Below are positions 1-8,756 of a DNA stretch of 64,000 bases, in pieces (positions within the stretch are counted from its first letter, which is position 1; the number at the start of each line of letters is the position of its first letter). The DNA is taken from positions 62,001-126,000 of the forward strand of contig NZ_VWVM01000001.1 in NCBI RefSeq assembly GCF_008632075.1. Reading direction: 5' to 3'. A program made the position numbers and the translations under genes. This DNA is from Candidatus Pantoea gossypiicola. GTDB taxonomy: Bacteria; Pseudomonadota; Gammaproteobacteria; Enterobacterales; Enterobacteriaceae. The notes under the pieces were generated by a model. The model saw only the letters and a program-made list of their open reading frames with translations. It was not told the origin of the DNA and made no database searches.

Positions 1-199
1 AATTATTTAAGTGGGTTTATCATTCAACAATCGTAAATTCTATCACTCAGGTATAGCTATTACGAATAAAATGCGATTATGCCTGGGGTGTTAGTTCAAC
101 TAATGAGCATTTTATCAGGCAGGGGATAGTTGCTGATGCGTCAGGATGATGCAATCAGAATAGTGGGAAAAGGCTTTTAAGATAATTCAACTCAAATAT

Positions 200-229
200 A
201 AAAAAGGCGAACCAAAGTTCGCCTTTTCT
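200..229 (-). terminator. Rho-independent terminator after galE
   Basis: A hairpin with arms AAAGGCGAA and TTCGCCTTT and a short CCAAAG loop is flanked by A-rich sequence on one side and T-rich sequence on the other. Read on the minus strand it sits a few bases after the galE stop and is followed by a T run, so it should end the galF-galE transcript. Its symmetry means it could also stop transcription entering from the left. Confidence 0.8.
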
Positions 230-235
230 TTTCAA

Positions 236-1249
236 CTACCTGAACCCATCCGGGTTCTTACTCTGCCAGTTCCACGTGTCACACATCATCTCATCGATGC
301 CGCGCGTCACGCGCCAATCAAGCTCACGGTTCGCCAGGGACGCATCGGCCCAGAACGCAGGCAGGTCGCCGTCACGGCGCGGCTTGATCTCAAAGGGGAT
401 CGCCTTGCCGGAAGCCTGCTCAAACGCCTTGATCATCTCCAGCACGGAGAAGCCTTTGCCGCCGCCCAGATTGAAGGCAGTGTAACCTTCAACTTTGTTC
501 AGATGGTCCAGCGCTTTCAGGTGCCCTTCCGCCAGGTCAACCACGTGGATGTAGTCACGCAGACAGGTTCCGTCTGGCGTATCGTAATCGCCACCAAACA
601 CGCCCAGCTTCTCCAGACGACCAATCGCGACCTGCGCGATATAGGGCAGCAGGTTGTTCGGGATGCCAGTCGGGTCTTCACCGATTTCGCCAGACTCGTG
701 CGCGCCAACCGGGTTGAAGTAACGCAGGGCAATCGCTTTAAACTTCGGCTCTGCTTTGGCGAAGTCGCGCATGACGAATTCGGTCATCAGCTTGGAGGTG
801 CCGTACGGACTGGTGGTGCCACCAATTGGCGTAGTCTCAACGTAAGGAACCGGTGCATCTGCGCCGTAGACGGTCGCTGATGAGCTAAAGATGAAGTTCC
901 AGACACCGGCATCACGCATCTCTTCCAGCAGTACGACAGTACCCGCCACGTTATTCTCGTAGTACTCCAGCGGCATACGCGTCGATTCCCCCACCGCTTT
1001 AAGCGCTGCGAAGTGAATAACGGCTGAAATGCTGTTGGCTGCGAACAGGTCACGCAGACAGGCGCGGTCACGGATATCGCCCTCAACGAAGGTCGCTTTT
1101 TTACCCGCCAGTTTCTCCACGCGGTTAATGGCTTCGCGTGAGGCGTTGCAGAGGTTATCCAGAACCACAACATCATCACCGCGCTGCAACAGCGCCAGTA
1201 CCGTATGGGAGCCGATATAGCCTGCTCCGCCCGTGACTAAAATTGCCAT
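236..1249 (-). CDS. galE: UDP-glucose 4-epimerase
   Basis: Interconverts UDP-glucose and UDP-galactose in the cytoplasm, supplying UDP-galactose for the galactose-rich EPS made by the upstream operon. The N-terminal Rossmann motif GGAGYIGS binds NAD, and the YGTSK segment gives the catalytic Tyr-Lys pair of the short-chain dehydrogenase/reductase family. The product is 337 residues, as usual for GalE. I chose the ATG at 1249 because AAAGGAG lies just upstream; an in-frame codon 15 bases earlier would overlap that ribosome site. It is last in the cluster, 42 bp after galF and before a terminator. A galE at the end of the EPS cluster is also the arrangement in Erwinia amylovora ams and Pantoea stewartii. 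A second galE in a gal operon elsewhere is likely but not visible here. Confidence 0.95.
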   Translation of the reverse strand: MAILVTGGAGYIGSHTVLALLQRGDDVVVLDNLCNASREAINRVEKLAGKKATFVEGDIRDRACLRDLFAANSISAVIHFAALKAVGESTRMPLEYYENNVAGTVVLLEEMRDAGVWNFIFSSSATVYGADAPVPYVETTPIGGTTSPYGTSKLMTEFVMRDFAKAEPKFKAIALRYFNPVGAHESGEIGEDPTGIPNNLLPYIAQVAIGRLEKLGVFGGDYDTPDGTCLRDYIHVVDLAEGHLKALDHLNKVEGYTAFNLGGGKGFSVLEMIKAFEQASGKAIPFEIKPRRDGDLPAFWADASLANRELDWRVTRGIDEMMCDTWNWQSKNPDGFR

Positions 1250-1291
1250 GTGAGCTCCTTTCAATCTGCCGCGTATGACGCGGCGATTTAA

Positions 1292-2194
1292 TTACTTTTG
1301 TTTTGCGAGAATCGTCTGGATAGCTTCGCGGAAATCGCGACCCTGCGCGTTGTTACGCAGTCCGTAAGAGACGAACGCCTGCATGTAACCGAGTTTACGA
1401 CCGCAGTCGAAACTTTGACCGGTCAGCAGAGAAACATCAACGGTTTTATGCTTGCTCAGGCTGGCGATCGCATCGGTCAGCTGGATACGGCCCCAGGCGC
1501 CTGGCTCAGTGCGCTCCAGTTCCGCCCAGATATCAGCAGAAAGCACATAGCGGCCTACCGCAGCCAGATCAGAGTTCAGTCCGGTTGTATCTTCAGGCTT
1601 CTCGACGAAATCGGTAATGGTGCTGATGTCGCCAGGGTGATCGATCGGCTCTTCGGTAGTGATCACGGAGTACTCAGAAAGATCGGACGTCGGCATATGC
1701 TGCGCCAGGACCTGGCTGTGGCCGGTCTCTTCAAAACGGGCAACCATCGCAGCAAGGTTGTAACGCATGTGGTCAGCGGTAGAGTCATCCAGCAGAACGT
1801 CTGGCAGTACGACCACGAACGGGTTATCACCGATCATCGGGCGGGCACAAAGAATGGAGTGGCCCAGGCCCAGCGGCTGTGCCTGACGCACGTTCATGAT
1901 GGTTACGCCTGGCGGGCAGATAGACTGCACTTCGCTCAGCAGCTGACGCTTCACGCGCGCTTCAAGCAGCGCTTCCAGCTCATAGGTCGTGTCGAAGTGG
2001 TTTTCTACGGCATTTTTCGATGCATGCGTGACCAGCACAATCTCTTTAATACCTGCGGCAACACACTCGTCAATGATGTACTGAATCATCGGTTTGTCGA
2101 CGACAGGCAGCATCTCTTTCGGAATGGCTTTAGTCGCAGGGAGCATATGCATACCGAGGCCCGCAACCGGGATTACTGCTTTAAGCTTGGTCAT
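1292..2194 (-). CDS. galF: GalF, UTP-glucose-1-phosphate uridylyltransferase family
   Basis: GalF belongs to the nucleotidyltransferase family of GalU, which makes UDP-glucose from UTP and glucose-1-phosphate. The N-terminus carries the nucleotide-binding segment [16 protein letters not shown], with the GalF-typical GMHMLP in place of the GTRMLP of GalU. GalF is regarded as a poorly active paralogue that may modulate GalU, so its direct catalytic role here is uncertain. The 300-residue length fits the family. It is separated from wzx by 277 bp that include a terminator, so it probably has its own promoter, and it is followed closely by galE. galF commonly marks the edge of enterobacterial polysaccharide loci. 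Confidence 0.92.
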   Translation of the reverse strand: MTKLKAVIPVAGLGMHMLPATKAIPKEMLPVVDKPMIQYIIDECVAAGIKEIVLVTHASKNAVENHFDTTYELEALLEARVKRQLLSEVQSICPPGVTIMNVRQAQPLGLGHSILCARPMIGDNPFVVVLPDVLLDDSTADHMRYNLAAMVARFEETGHSQVLAQHMPTSDLSEYSVITTEEPIDHPGDISTITDFVEKPEDTTGLNSDLAAVGRYVLSADIWAELERTEPGAWGRIQLTDAIASLSKHKTVDVSLLTGQSFDCGRKLGYMQAFVSYGLRNNAQGRDFREAIQTILAKQK

Positions 2195-2427
2195 ATTTAT
2201 TCCGTTTAATAAAATGAAGATGTGGGTCGATTATGCAGGATCGGCCGGAAGAGCAAGTATAATCTTTATCTGAAAAGCGGACAGTAACTCTCTGTCATAA
2301 CTTGGAAATTCGGCATTTTGCCCATTGCCAGCGACACCATAAACTGAATAAAGACAATCAGTAATCGAATATTACTACTGTGATCTACAGCACTTTTCGT
2401 TGCAGGGCTGAGACCAGCTATAAATGA

Positions 2428-2454
2428 AAACGGGCGACCCTCAGGCCGCCCGTC
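2428..2454 (-). terminator. Terminator after wzx, end of EPS operon
   Basis: Arms ACGGGCG and CGCCCGT (about 2430-2452) enclose a short loop. On the minus strand the hairpin is followed by TTTTCATTTAT. It lies shortly after the wzx stop and before galF, so it probably separates the EPS operon from galF-galE. Confidence 0.72.
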
Positions 2455-2471
2455 GATATAACGCTTTATAA

Positions 2472-3812
2472 TCAGAGCCAGCCTTCAAACCACTCTGGCA
2501 TCACAAACAGATTAAAGTGATTTACCAGCAGCATCACGCCAACAAATACCACCGACACGGCCACCCACTGCCGGGCATAAGGAATAAACCGAATGCCAAT
2601 TACCGGCTTGATAAAGAACGGATGAGCCAGTGCCGAGATCAGGATCTGCGAGATGGAGAGCGTCAGCGCGACGTAGAGCACGTTTGGCCAGATAAAGGTG
2701 GTTGCCAGTACCATCAGGACCACAATGCTCGCCACGATGTTCCAGTAGAACTCAACGTTGGTACGTCCGTTGGCCTGGGAAATCGCGCCGGTCAGCCCCC
2801 CCATCGGCCGCAGCATACCAAACAGCAGCATCAGCGGGATCAGATGATAGACCTGCTCATGTGACGCGCCATAAAGCACACGCACGATAACCGGCGAGAA
2901 GATACCAATAGCCAGATACATGGCGCTGCTGAACAGCATGATCCCCAGCGTGCCTTTCAGGAACAGCTTTTTCAGCTGCTCGGCATCGTGCTGTTTCTCA
3001 GCAAAGCGCGGCAGTGCCAGACGGTTAATGACCGGCGTGACCAGCTTCAGCGGTTGCAGCACCAGCTCTTTCGCCAGCGAGTAAACGCCCAGCATCTCAG
3101 CGCCCATGACTTTACCGACCACCAGCGCATCTGCCTGGGTACGCAGCTGATTAATGGTCTGCGAACCGAGCTGATAGCTGCCATAACGAATCGCGCCGAA
3201 GAAGGTCGCTTTGTCGAACTCCCAGGTCGGACGCCATGACTTCTCACCCAGTGCAATCATGCAGAGAATGCGGGTAAAGGCGTTGATGAACAGACCCAGA
3301 ATCGCCGCCGACACCGTCAGCGAGGTGAACTCCAGCATCGCCACGACACAGAGGAAGGCAAATAGCTTGGTGCCCATCTCAATCTTCGCCAGCGACACCA
3401 TCCGCTTGGTTTTGATGTAGTGCGCCTGATATTGCGACAGGTGCCCCAGCACCAGGAAGTTCAGGCTGGTCAGCATGATCAGCCCGGTCAGCTCCGGCAG
3501 GTGATAGAACCAGGAGACCGGGAAGGCGATCAGCAACATGATCAACCCGGTACACAGGCTGAGGGAGACGTTGACCCAGTAGATAGTGCTCTGCTCACGA
3601 CGGGTAATGTTCTGGCGATGCACCAGATAACTGCTCATTCCCATATCCTGCAGCACACCCGCCACCGCCAGGATGGCGTTGATAATGGCTAACAGCCCCA
3701 GCTCGTGGGTTTCCAGTTTGCGGGCAAGAAAGCTCAGCTGTGCAACCTGCAGCACCGCAGAAAAGCAGGTGCTGCCGAACAGCCAAATTGCCTGTGACTT
3801 AAATCCACTCAC
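2472..3812 (-). CDS. wzx: Wzx-type EPS repeat-unit flippase (AmsL/WceL-position)
   Basis: An integral membrane protein of 446 residues with roughly 12 or more hydrophobic segments, of the polysaccharide transporter (MOP/PST) family that flips undecaprenyl-pyrophosphate-linked repeat units across the inner membrane. The N-terminus (SQAIWLFGSTCFSAVLQV...FLARKLETHELGLLA) has the family's helix pattern with an Arg/Lys-Leu-containing loop. It starts at GTG 3812, overlapping the stop of the preceding glycosyltransferase by four bases, so the two are translationally coupled. It occupies the position of amsL (E. amylovora), cpsL (P. stewartii) and wzxC (colanic acid cluster). It is the last gene of the operon before the terminator at about 2.43 kb. 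Confidence 0.88.
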   Translation of the reverse strand: MSGFKSQAIWLFGSTCFSAVLQVAQLSFLARKLETHELGLLAIINAILAVAGVLQDMGMSSYLVHRQNITRREQSTIYWVNVSLSLCTGLIMLLIAFPVSWFYHLPELTGLIMLTSLNFLVLGHLSQYQAHYIKTKRMVSLAKIEMGTKLFAFLCVVAMLEFTSLTVSAAILGLFINAFTRILCMIALGEKSWRPTWEFDKATFFGAIRYGSYQLGSQTINQLRTQADALVVGKVMGAEMLGVYSLAKELVLQPLKLVTPVINRLALPRFAEKQHDAEQLKKLFLKGTLGIMLFSSAMYLAIGIFSPVIVRVLYGASHEQVYHLIPLMLLFGMLRPMGGLTGAISQANGRTNVEFYWNIVASIVVLMVLATTFIWPNVLYVALTLSISQILISALAHPFFIKPVIGIRFIPYARQWVAVSVVFVGVMLLVNHFNLFVMPEWFEGWL

Positions 3813-5032
3813 ACCAGTCGCTCCAGAATCTGTGCCAGTTCGCCGTAGGCGATATGCTGATTAAATTCAGTCTCGACTTTGTGGCGTGCCGCAGCAACCA
3901 CGGGTGCCACATCCACTTCACCCTGAGACAACTTCAGCAGCGTTTCCGCCAGCGCATCGGGGTCGTCCTCTTCCACCAGCCAGCCAGAAACATTGTTCTC
4001 AATCAGCTCCGGAATGCCGCTGTGGAAGGTAGAGACCACGGGCAGGCCAACCGCCATCGCTTCCATCAGTGCGACCGGAATCCCTTCCATGTCGCCATCT
4101 GCGGCGGTTTTAGACGGCAGCAGGAAGATGTCAGCCTCGCTCAGCGCACGACGAATCTCCTCCTGCGGCTTAAAGCCCGGCATGCTGACACAATCTTCCA
4201 TCCCCTCGCGGGCGATGAAATCACGCATCATCTCATCCTGATCGCCGTTGCCAATAATGGTGTACTGAAACTGACCGCCACGCTGTTTCAGGATGGCGCT
4301 GGCTTTCACCGCGACATCCAGCCCTTTTTTCTCGGTCAGACGCGCCACCGAAACGATACGCAGCGGTTTATGGAACGCCTGGCGCGGCTGGAAGTTAAAC
4401 TTCTCCGGCTCAATGCCCATACGCGTCACGTGAATTTTCTCCGGCGGGCAGCCCATCTCAATCAGCTTGTTCTCCCACAGATGGCTGATAGGCAGCATCA
4501 GCTCACTCTGGCGGAACAGATTGACGTAATCGAGTTTGTGCTCTTCCAGAATGTGACGGCGGGAGATATCAGCGCCATGAAACACGGTCGCCTGTTTACC
4601 CTTCAGCACGCCCAGTTCACGCAGCTTGTTTGCCAGTGCACCGGCATAGCCGAAATGCACCAGAAACACATCTGCGGTAAAGGTCTGCTTAGCATTCGCC
4701 ACAATCGACGGCAGCAGCAGTTTGCTGGACTGCGCGCCATAACGGCGCACATTCAGCGAACGCAGCAGCGACGGCTTCGTCACTTTTGGCAGCACCAGTT
4801 TGATACGCTGGTTCAGCTTATCAACAATCGAGACTTTCTCTTCCGGCAGCAGATAGTGGGTCTTCGCCGCCAGACCATACTCATCAAACGCCGCATGCCG
4901 GTTCACTAAATCGCCGGGAAAGACTGAAATAATCTCCACCTCGTAACCGGCATCAATAAAATGGGTCACCTGATTTAGTACGAATGTCTCAGAGGCAACC
5001 GGGAAACGCATGGTGAAAAAAGTCAGTTTCAT
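3809..5032 (-). CDS. wceK: GT4 glycosyltransferase, WcaL/AmsK type
   Basis: A cytoplasmic glycosyltransferase of about 407 residues with a GT-B fold. The C-terminal half shows the GT4 signature: IVSVARLTEKKGLDVAVKA, followed by the donor-binding run around LLPSKTAADGDMEGIPVALMEAMAVGLPVVST with the E-x7-E type pattern. It resembles E. coli WcaL and E. amylovora AmsK, which add a sugar to the side chain of the EPS unit. The exact sugar and linkage cannot be read from sequence. I start it at ATG 5032, which is preceded by GGGTAA; a GTG one codon earlier is possible. It begins just after the pyruvyltransferase stop and overlaps wzx, indicating tight coupling of the last three genes. Confidence 0.85.
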   Translation of the reverse strand: MKLTFFTMRFPVASETFVLNQVTHFIDAGYEVEIISVFPGDLVNRHAAFDEYGLAAKTHYLLPEEKVSIVDKLNQRIKLVLPKVTKPSLLRSLNVRRYGAQSSKLLLPSIVANAKQTFTADVFLVHFGYAGALANKLRELGVLKGKQATVFHGADISRRHILEEHKLDYVNLFRQSELMLPISHLWENKLIEMGCPPEKIHVTRMGIEPEKFNFQPRQAFHKPLRIVSVARLTEKKGLDVAVKASAILKQRGGQFQYTIIGNGDQDEMMRDFIAREGMEDCVSMPGFKPQEEIRRALSEADIFLLPSKTAADGDMEGIPVALMEAMAVGLPVVSTFHSGIPELIENNVSGWLVEEDDPDALAETLLKLSQGEVDVAPVVAAARHKVETEFNQHIAYGELAQILERLV

Positions 5033-5036
5033 CACA

Positions 5037-6299
5037 TTACCCTAATACTTTGAGAATCTCTTCAGTGATCCGGTTGCCAATTTCCCTTTCATTCGCAACG
5101 GCCGTGTCGACCTTGAGCTTGATGTTGTCGTAGTCGGCAAGGACCGTTTTCACCTTGTCGATCAGCGAGCCATCCATCAGGCTTTTCACATCGGTTGCCA
5201 TCTGCGGCAGACCAAGCTGGTTCATCACACCCATCGACTTGTGCTCATAGTTAATCGCCACAGCCGGGGTGCCAAAGTTCATGGAGATAATCGCCGAGTG
5301 CAGGCGTGTACCGATGGTCAGATGGCAGTGACTCAGCAGGATGCCCAGTTCCAGGTCATTAAACTCGTCCATAATGACATGGTAATGTTCTGGCTGCGCC
5401 ACGTGGTCACGCAGCGTCAGCGCCACCATACGGTCATCTTTGGCATAGCTGTCGATGCCGGTACAGGTGGAGAAGGCGACGACCTGATAGCCTTCAGCAA
5501 TCATCGCATTGATTACCTGGCCAAAGGCTGCTTCATACTCCTTCTGCGTCACGCCCAGACGTTTATCAAATGGCGCAAGTTCACGTACGGTGATCGCGAT
5601 GGTTTTACGGCCATCGATAATACCCTGCCAGTAGCGCAGATTGTGGCTCGGATTCTCCACTTCACGCGCACGCACCAGGAATGCCGTATCCACGCCAGAG
5701 GCAACTTTAGAGCTGGTCACGCCATCGCGCTTCATCAGGTCAAGGCTGACCGATTCGCGCAGCACCAGGCTGTCGACCCGATCAAAAACAAAATTTGCCA
5801 GCGCATTGACGCGCGGGTTCTGGAAAGGTCCCACTGAGTGGCCGATCAGATAGATCGGCTTTTTCGCCATCAGCGCACAGAGCGCATGGTCAAACTGGGT
5901 CACGCCATAGAGATCGACGAAGAAGGATCCGCCCACCTGAATAATCGCATCATATTTTGCCAGGCTTTCGGTAAAGGCCTTCAGGTGAGGCGGCACAGCG
6001 AACGACTTAAAGATCCCGCCTTTGCCCAGGTGCGCCATCATGATATCGGGCATCAGACGGTTCGCCACTTTACGCTTAAACGAACCGACCAGGCCTTTAC
6101 CCGATTTGCTGTTGTGCAGATACAGCGCATCCTGCTGAATATCCTGCTGGAGCAGATAACCGGAGCTGGTTGGATAACGGCTAATAACATCAATGTCTAA
6201 ATCACTGCGTGCAGACTTCATCGAATCGATCAGTCCACGAAGAATCGCGCCATCCCCGCGATTTCCACACGTATGGTTACCCACCAATAAAATTTTCAT
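5037..6299 (-). CDS. wceJ: Polysaccharide pyruvyltransferase, WcaK/AmsJ family
   Basis: A 420-residue protein of the PS_pyruv_trans family, close in sequence pattern to E. coli WcaK and E. amylovora AmsJ. The N-terminal motif LVGNHTCGNRGDGAILRG and the central IIQVGGSFFVDLYGV and IGHSVGPFQNP are family hallmarks, as is the C-terminal TIGTRLHSAIISMNFGTPAVAINYEHKS region. Members transfer pyruvate from phosphoenolpyruvate to make a ketal on a sugar of the lipid-linked unit. Amylovoran carries pyruvate, whereas published stewartan is described as ending in glucose, so this gene is informative but does not by itself prove pyruvylation. A good GGAG site precedes the ATG. It is followed within a few bases by the next glycosyltransferase. 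Confidence 0.85.
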   Translation of the reverse strand: MKILLVGNHTCGNRGDGAILRGLIDSMKSARSDLDIDVISRYPTSSGYLLQQDIQQDALYLHNSKSGKGLVGSFKRKVANRLMPDIMMAHLGKGGIFKSFAVPPHLKAFTESLAKYDAIIQVGGSFFVDLYGVTQFDHALCALMAKKPIYLIGHSVGPFQNPRVNALANFVFDRVDSLVLRESVSLDLMKRDGVTSSKVASGVDTAFLVRAREVENPSHNLRYWQGIIDGRKTIAITVRELAPFDKRLGVTQKEYEAAFGQVINAMIAEGYQVVAFSTCTGIDSYAKDDRMVALTLRDHVAQPEHYHVIMDEFNDLELGILLSHCHLTIGTRLHSAIISMNFGTPAVAINYEHKSMGVMNQLGLPQMATDVKSLMDGSLIDKVKTVLADYDNIKLKVDTAVANEREIGNRITEEILKVLG

Positions 6300-6422
6300 A
6301 ACAACTCCGAATGAATTTTTTTAATTCTGTAAGCCGCCCAGATCCGAAATGGGCAAAATGAACTCTGTTTAAAGTAATGCTTTACGGGATAACGCACCCA
6401 AAGGTACTGCTCCTGTTAAACC

Positions 6423-6444
6423 GGCCGCCTCCATTCTGGCGGCC
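6423..6444 (-). other. Intercistronic GC hairpin between wceF-like gene and wceJ
   Basis: Arms GGCCGCC and GGCGGCC with an 8-base loop lie 14 bp after the stop of the WceF-like gene, in a 158-bp gap. There is no good T run on the minus strand, so it is more likely an mRNA-stabilising hairpin or a partial terminator than a strong stop. Confidence 0.5.
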
Positions 6445-6457
6445 CTGATACAAGGGG

Positions 6458-8674
6458 TTATGACTTAATCGCGAAGTAAGGCAGCGCAACCTGTTTACCG
6501 TTGATCACCACGGAAACAAAGCCTTCCGGCTTACTGGTATCGACCTGATCGGCGGAGAGCGGACGGGAAGCCATCAGCAGATCGCCCTGCTCGTTGGCCC
6601 CCACGCCCGCTTTGCCGTTATGCAGGCTGAAACGCTGCGGCGCGCGTTTGGCCGCGTCGCCCGATGGCGGATTACCCTTCTCCATCTTCGCGTTGACCCG
6701 CGCACAGCGACCGGTCACAAAGCGATCTTTACCGGTGGTTTTCACCAGCACGGCCGCCGATGGCGTCCAGCCCGCCAGTTTGACGAAGATACGGACATCG
6801 CTGTCATGCTCAGCCACATAGCGCACATCGACAATCGGGCTGCTGCCTTCTGCCGACCAGCTCGCTTCCGACAGGTCTTTCTTGCGCTGCACGTGGATCA
6901 CTGCGCGACCGCCGGTGGTCTTGTCACCCATCAGGTTCATCAGCGGTTTATCGCCACTGCCGTTACTGAACTGCGACTGACCGAAGATTTCGATCTCCCA
7001 CGAATCCCCCACCGTCGGTGAGTAGAGGCTACCGAGATCAAACCAGGTCTCCTGGTTCGTATTGTTCTCTAAACGCCAGCGCGAGGTGATGTAGTTATAA
7101 TTCAGGCTGCCATCCAGGGCGACGCCGTAAGACTCCACACGGGTCGATCCCATCTCCCAGATGCTGAGCAGACGATCGCCCTGCATGGAATTGTCGATCC
7201 AGCTGCCCGACTGCAGACTGGTCTGACGCATATTCAGGCGGCTGTTATGGGCGATAAGCGGGTTCTTACAATCCTCCAGGCTTAGTGCATCGATAATCCA
7301 CTGGCCATTGGAGATATCGCCTGGGTTATCACAGTGCTCAATCCAGCCATTGTGAATTATCGACTGGGCGCAGCGCGCCAGGTTAAGCACCTTGCCGCCG
7401 CGACAGTGCTGCGCATTGAAGTTTGACAGCTCAATGGCGGTGCTGTGATCCCAGTTGCCCTGTTTCTGCCCTGACCAGCCCGACTTAATAACATCACCTG
7501 AGCAGCGTGAGGCATACCACTGATCGATTTTGCAATCGAGCGTATCCTGCAGACTGATGGCCGTGCCGCCTACTGCGGTAAAGCGCAGGCAGGCCCCACG
7601 GAAAAATTGTCCGCCAGGACAAGTGTTATGGAAAAAGCCCTGCTGATTCGGGCTTTTATCGCTATTACCGTTAAAAATAAGATTAGAAAGCTCGACCCGA
7701 CGGGCATTCATCTCAAAAACGAAATCTGACTTACCATCAGAGACAATTGTAGTCGCCGGGAAGTAGCCGAAGTTAACCATCGCCCCTGAGATGCGGAATA
7801 GATTGAGATTCTTCTCGCCCAGGTTACAGGCGGACACCATAAAAGTACCGGCCGGGAACTGGACGCAGATCTGCTGGTTAGCCTGTTGCGACCAATTGAA
7901 CATCGCCATAATGGCCGGGGCCGTATCGGTCTGGCCATCGGCAATCGCACCGAAATCAAACAGCGTCAGGCGGTTGAAATCGTCTACCACACGACGCCAT
8001 GAGAAGCCTTCACCGGCAATGTTTACGCCGCCATCATTCTGAGTGGACTGGAAGCTACCGACAAACTCACCGCCGCCCACTTCGCGTCCTTCATGCCAGC
8101 TTTTGAGCTTAACCTTGGCCCCTTCAAACAGCGGACGGGTTTTACGTAACTCCGCGACAGACGCGATCTCACCAATCAGCTGATAACCCGCCGGCTGCGC
8201 CAGACGCTGACTGAAATCAGCAGCACCCGGACGGCTGACATCGGCGATATTAAACAGGGTCTGACCGTTATTGTCCTCGACCGTCATCGAATGAGAAGGA
8301 TCGGCAATCAGTGCAGCGTTGTCCTGAATAAACTGGGCGAAGTTGCCCTTGTTCAGCGCGATAGGCTGAGCAATCTCAGACACTTTCCCGCTGGCATCAC
8401 GCAGGAAGACCGGAATCTGGTTACCCGGTTTGCTGGCATCCACACCCGCTTTACCAATCCAGAGTTTGCCCTCAAAACCCTGCCAGAACTGGGGTGGCAT
8501 GGCGTAGACATTCTCTGGCGTCAGGATAGGCACGTCGCCTTTAGGGATAGCAGCCGCATCAACCGGCTTCAGGGCAATGCCGTTACTTTTTGCAGCGTAG
8601 CTGGAAAAGGTGCTCACGGAGAGAGCCCCCACCAGAGCGGAGGCGGCGGTCTGTAAAACTTCTCTTCTTTTCAT
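6458..8674 (-). CDS. wceF: WceF/AmsF-like exopolysaccharide glycosidase, beta-helix tailspike type
   Basis: A 738-residue exported protein in the position of amsF/cpsI (wceF). P. stewartii WceF is known as a tailspike-like right-handed beta-helix enzyme that cleaves stewartan, thought to trim polymer length. Here residues about 230-290 contain the FGAIADGQTDTAPAI motif typical of pectate-lyase-like/phage tailspike starts, followed by many Asn-rich short strand repeats (about 290-560). The N-terminus MKRREVLQTAASALVGALS has a twin arginine, then a hydrophobic stretch and an Ala-x-Ala-like end near residue 28, so export through Tat rather than Sec is possible. Catalytic residues cannot be assigned by eye. 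It lies between the glycosyltransferases and wceJ. Confidence 0.82.
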   Translation of the reverse strand: MKRREVLQTAASALVGALSVSTFSSYAAKSNGIALKPVDAAAIPKGDVPILTPENVYAMPPQFWQGFEGKLWIGKAGVDASKPGNQIPVFLRDASGKVSEIAQPIALNKGNFAQFIQDNAALIADPSHSMTVEDNNGQTLFNIADVSRPGAADFSQRLAQPAGYQLIGEIASVAELRKTRPLFEGAKVKLKSWHEGREVGGGEFVGSFQSTQNDGGVNIAGEGFSWRRVVDDFNRLTLFDFGAIADGQTDTAPAIMAMFNWSQQANQQICVQFPAGTFMVSACNLGEKNLNLFRISGAMVNFGYFPATTIVSDGKSDFVFEMNARRVELSNLIFNGNSDKSPNQQGFFHNTCPGGQFFRGACLRFTAVGGTAISLQDTLDCKIDQWYASRCSGDVIKSGWSGQKQGNWDHSTAIELSNFNAQHCRGGKVLNLARCAQSIIHNGWIEHCDNPGDISNGQWIIDALSLEDCKNPLIAHNSRLNMRQTSLQSGSWIDNSMQGDRLLSIWEMGSTRVESYGVALDGSLNYNYITSRWRLENNTNQETWFDLGSLYSPTVGDSWEIEIFGQSQFSNGSGDKPLMNLMGDKTTGGRAVIHVQRKKDLSEASWSAEGSSPIVDVRYVAEHDSDVRIFVKLAGWTPSAAVLVKTTGKDRFVTGRCARVNAKMEKGNPPSGDAAKRAPQRFSLHNGKAGVGANEQGDLLMASRPLSADQVDTSKPEGFVSVVINGKQVALPYFAIKS

Positions 8675-8756
8675 GCATCAATTCCCGTAGTCAATAAGGC
8701 CACTGGCCATGGCGGTGTCCCTGAGGCACGTCGCAAGTGAGCTTTTCCAGCTTCTG

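Noticed and set aside
2195..2427. galF promoter with TATACT on the minus strand near 2,260
   Set aside because: The only possible -35 (TTACTG) is 20 bases away, outside the accepted spacing.
3854..4909. 351-codon plus-strand frame opposite the wceK glycosyltransferase
   Set aside because: Antisense shadow with no domain; the minus-strand GT4 motifs are clear.
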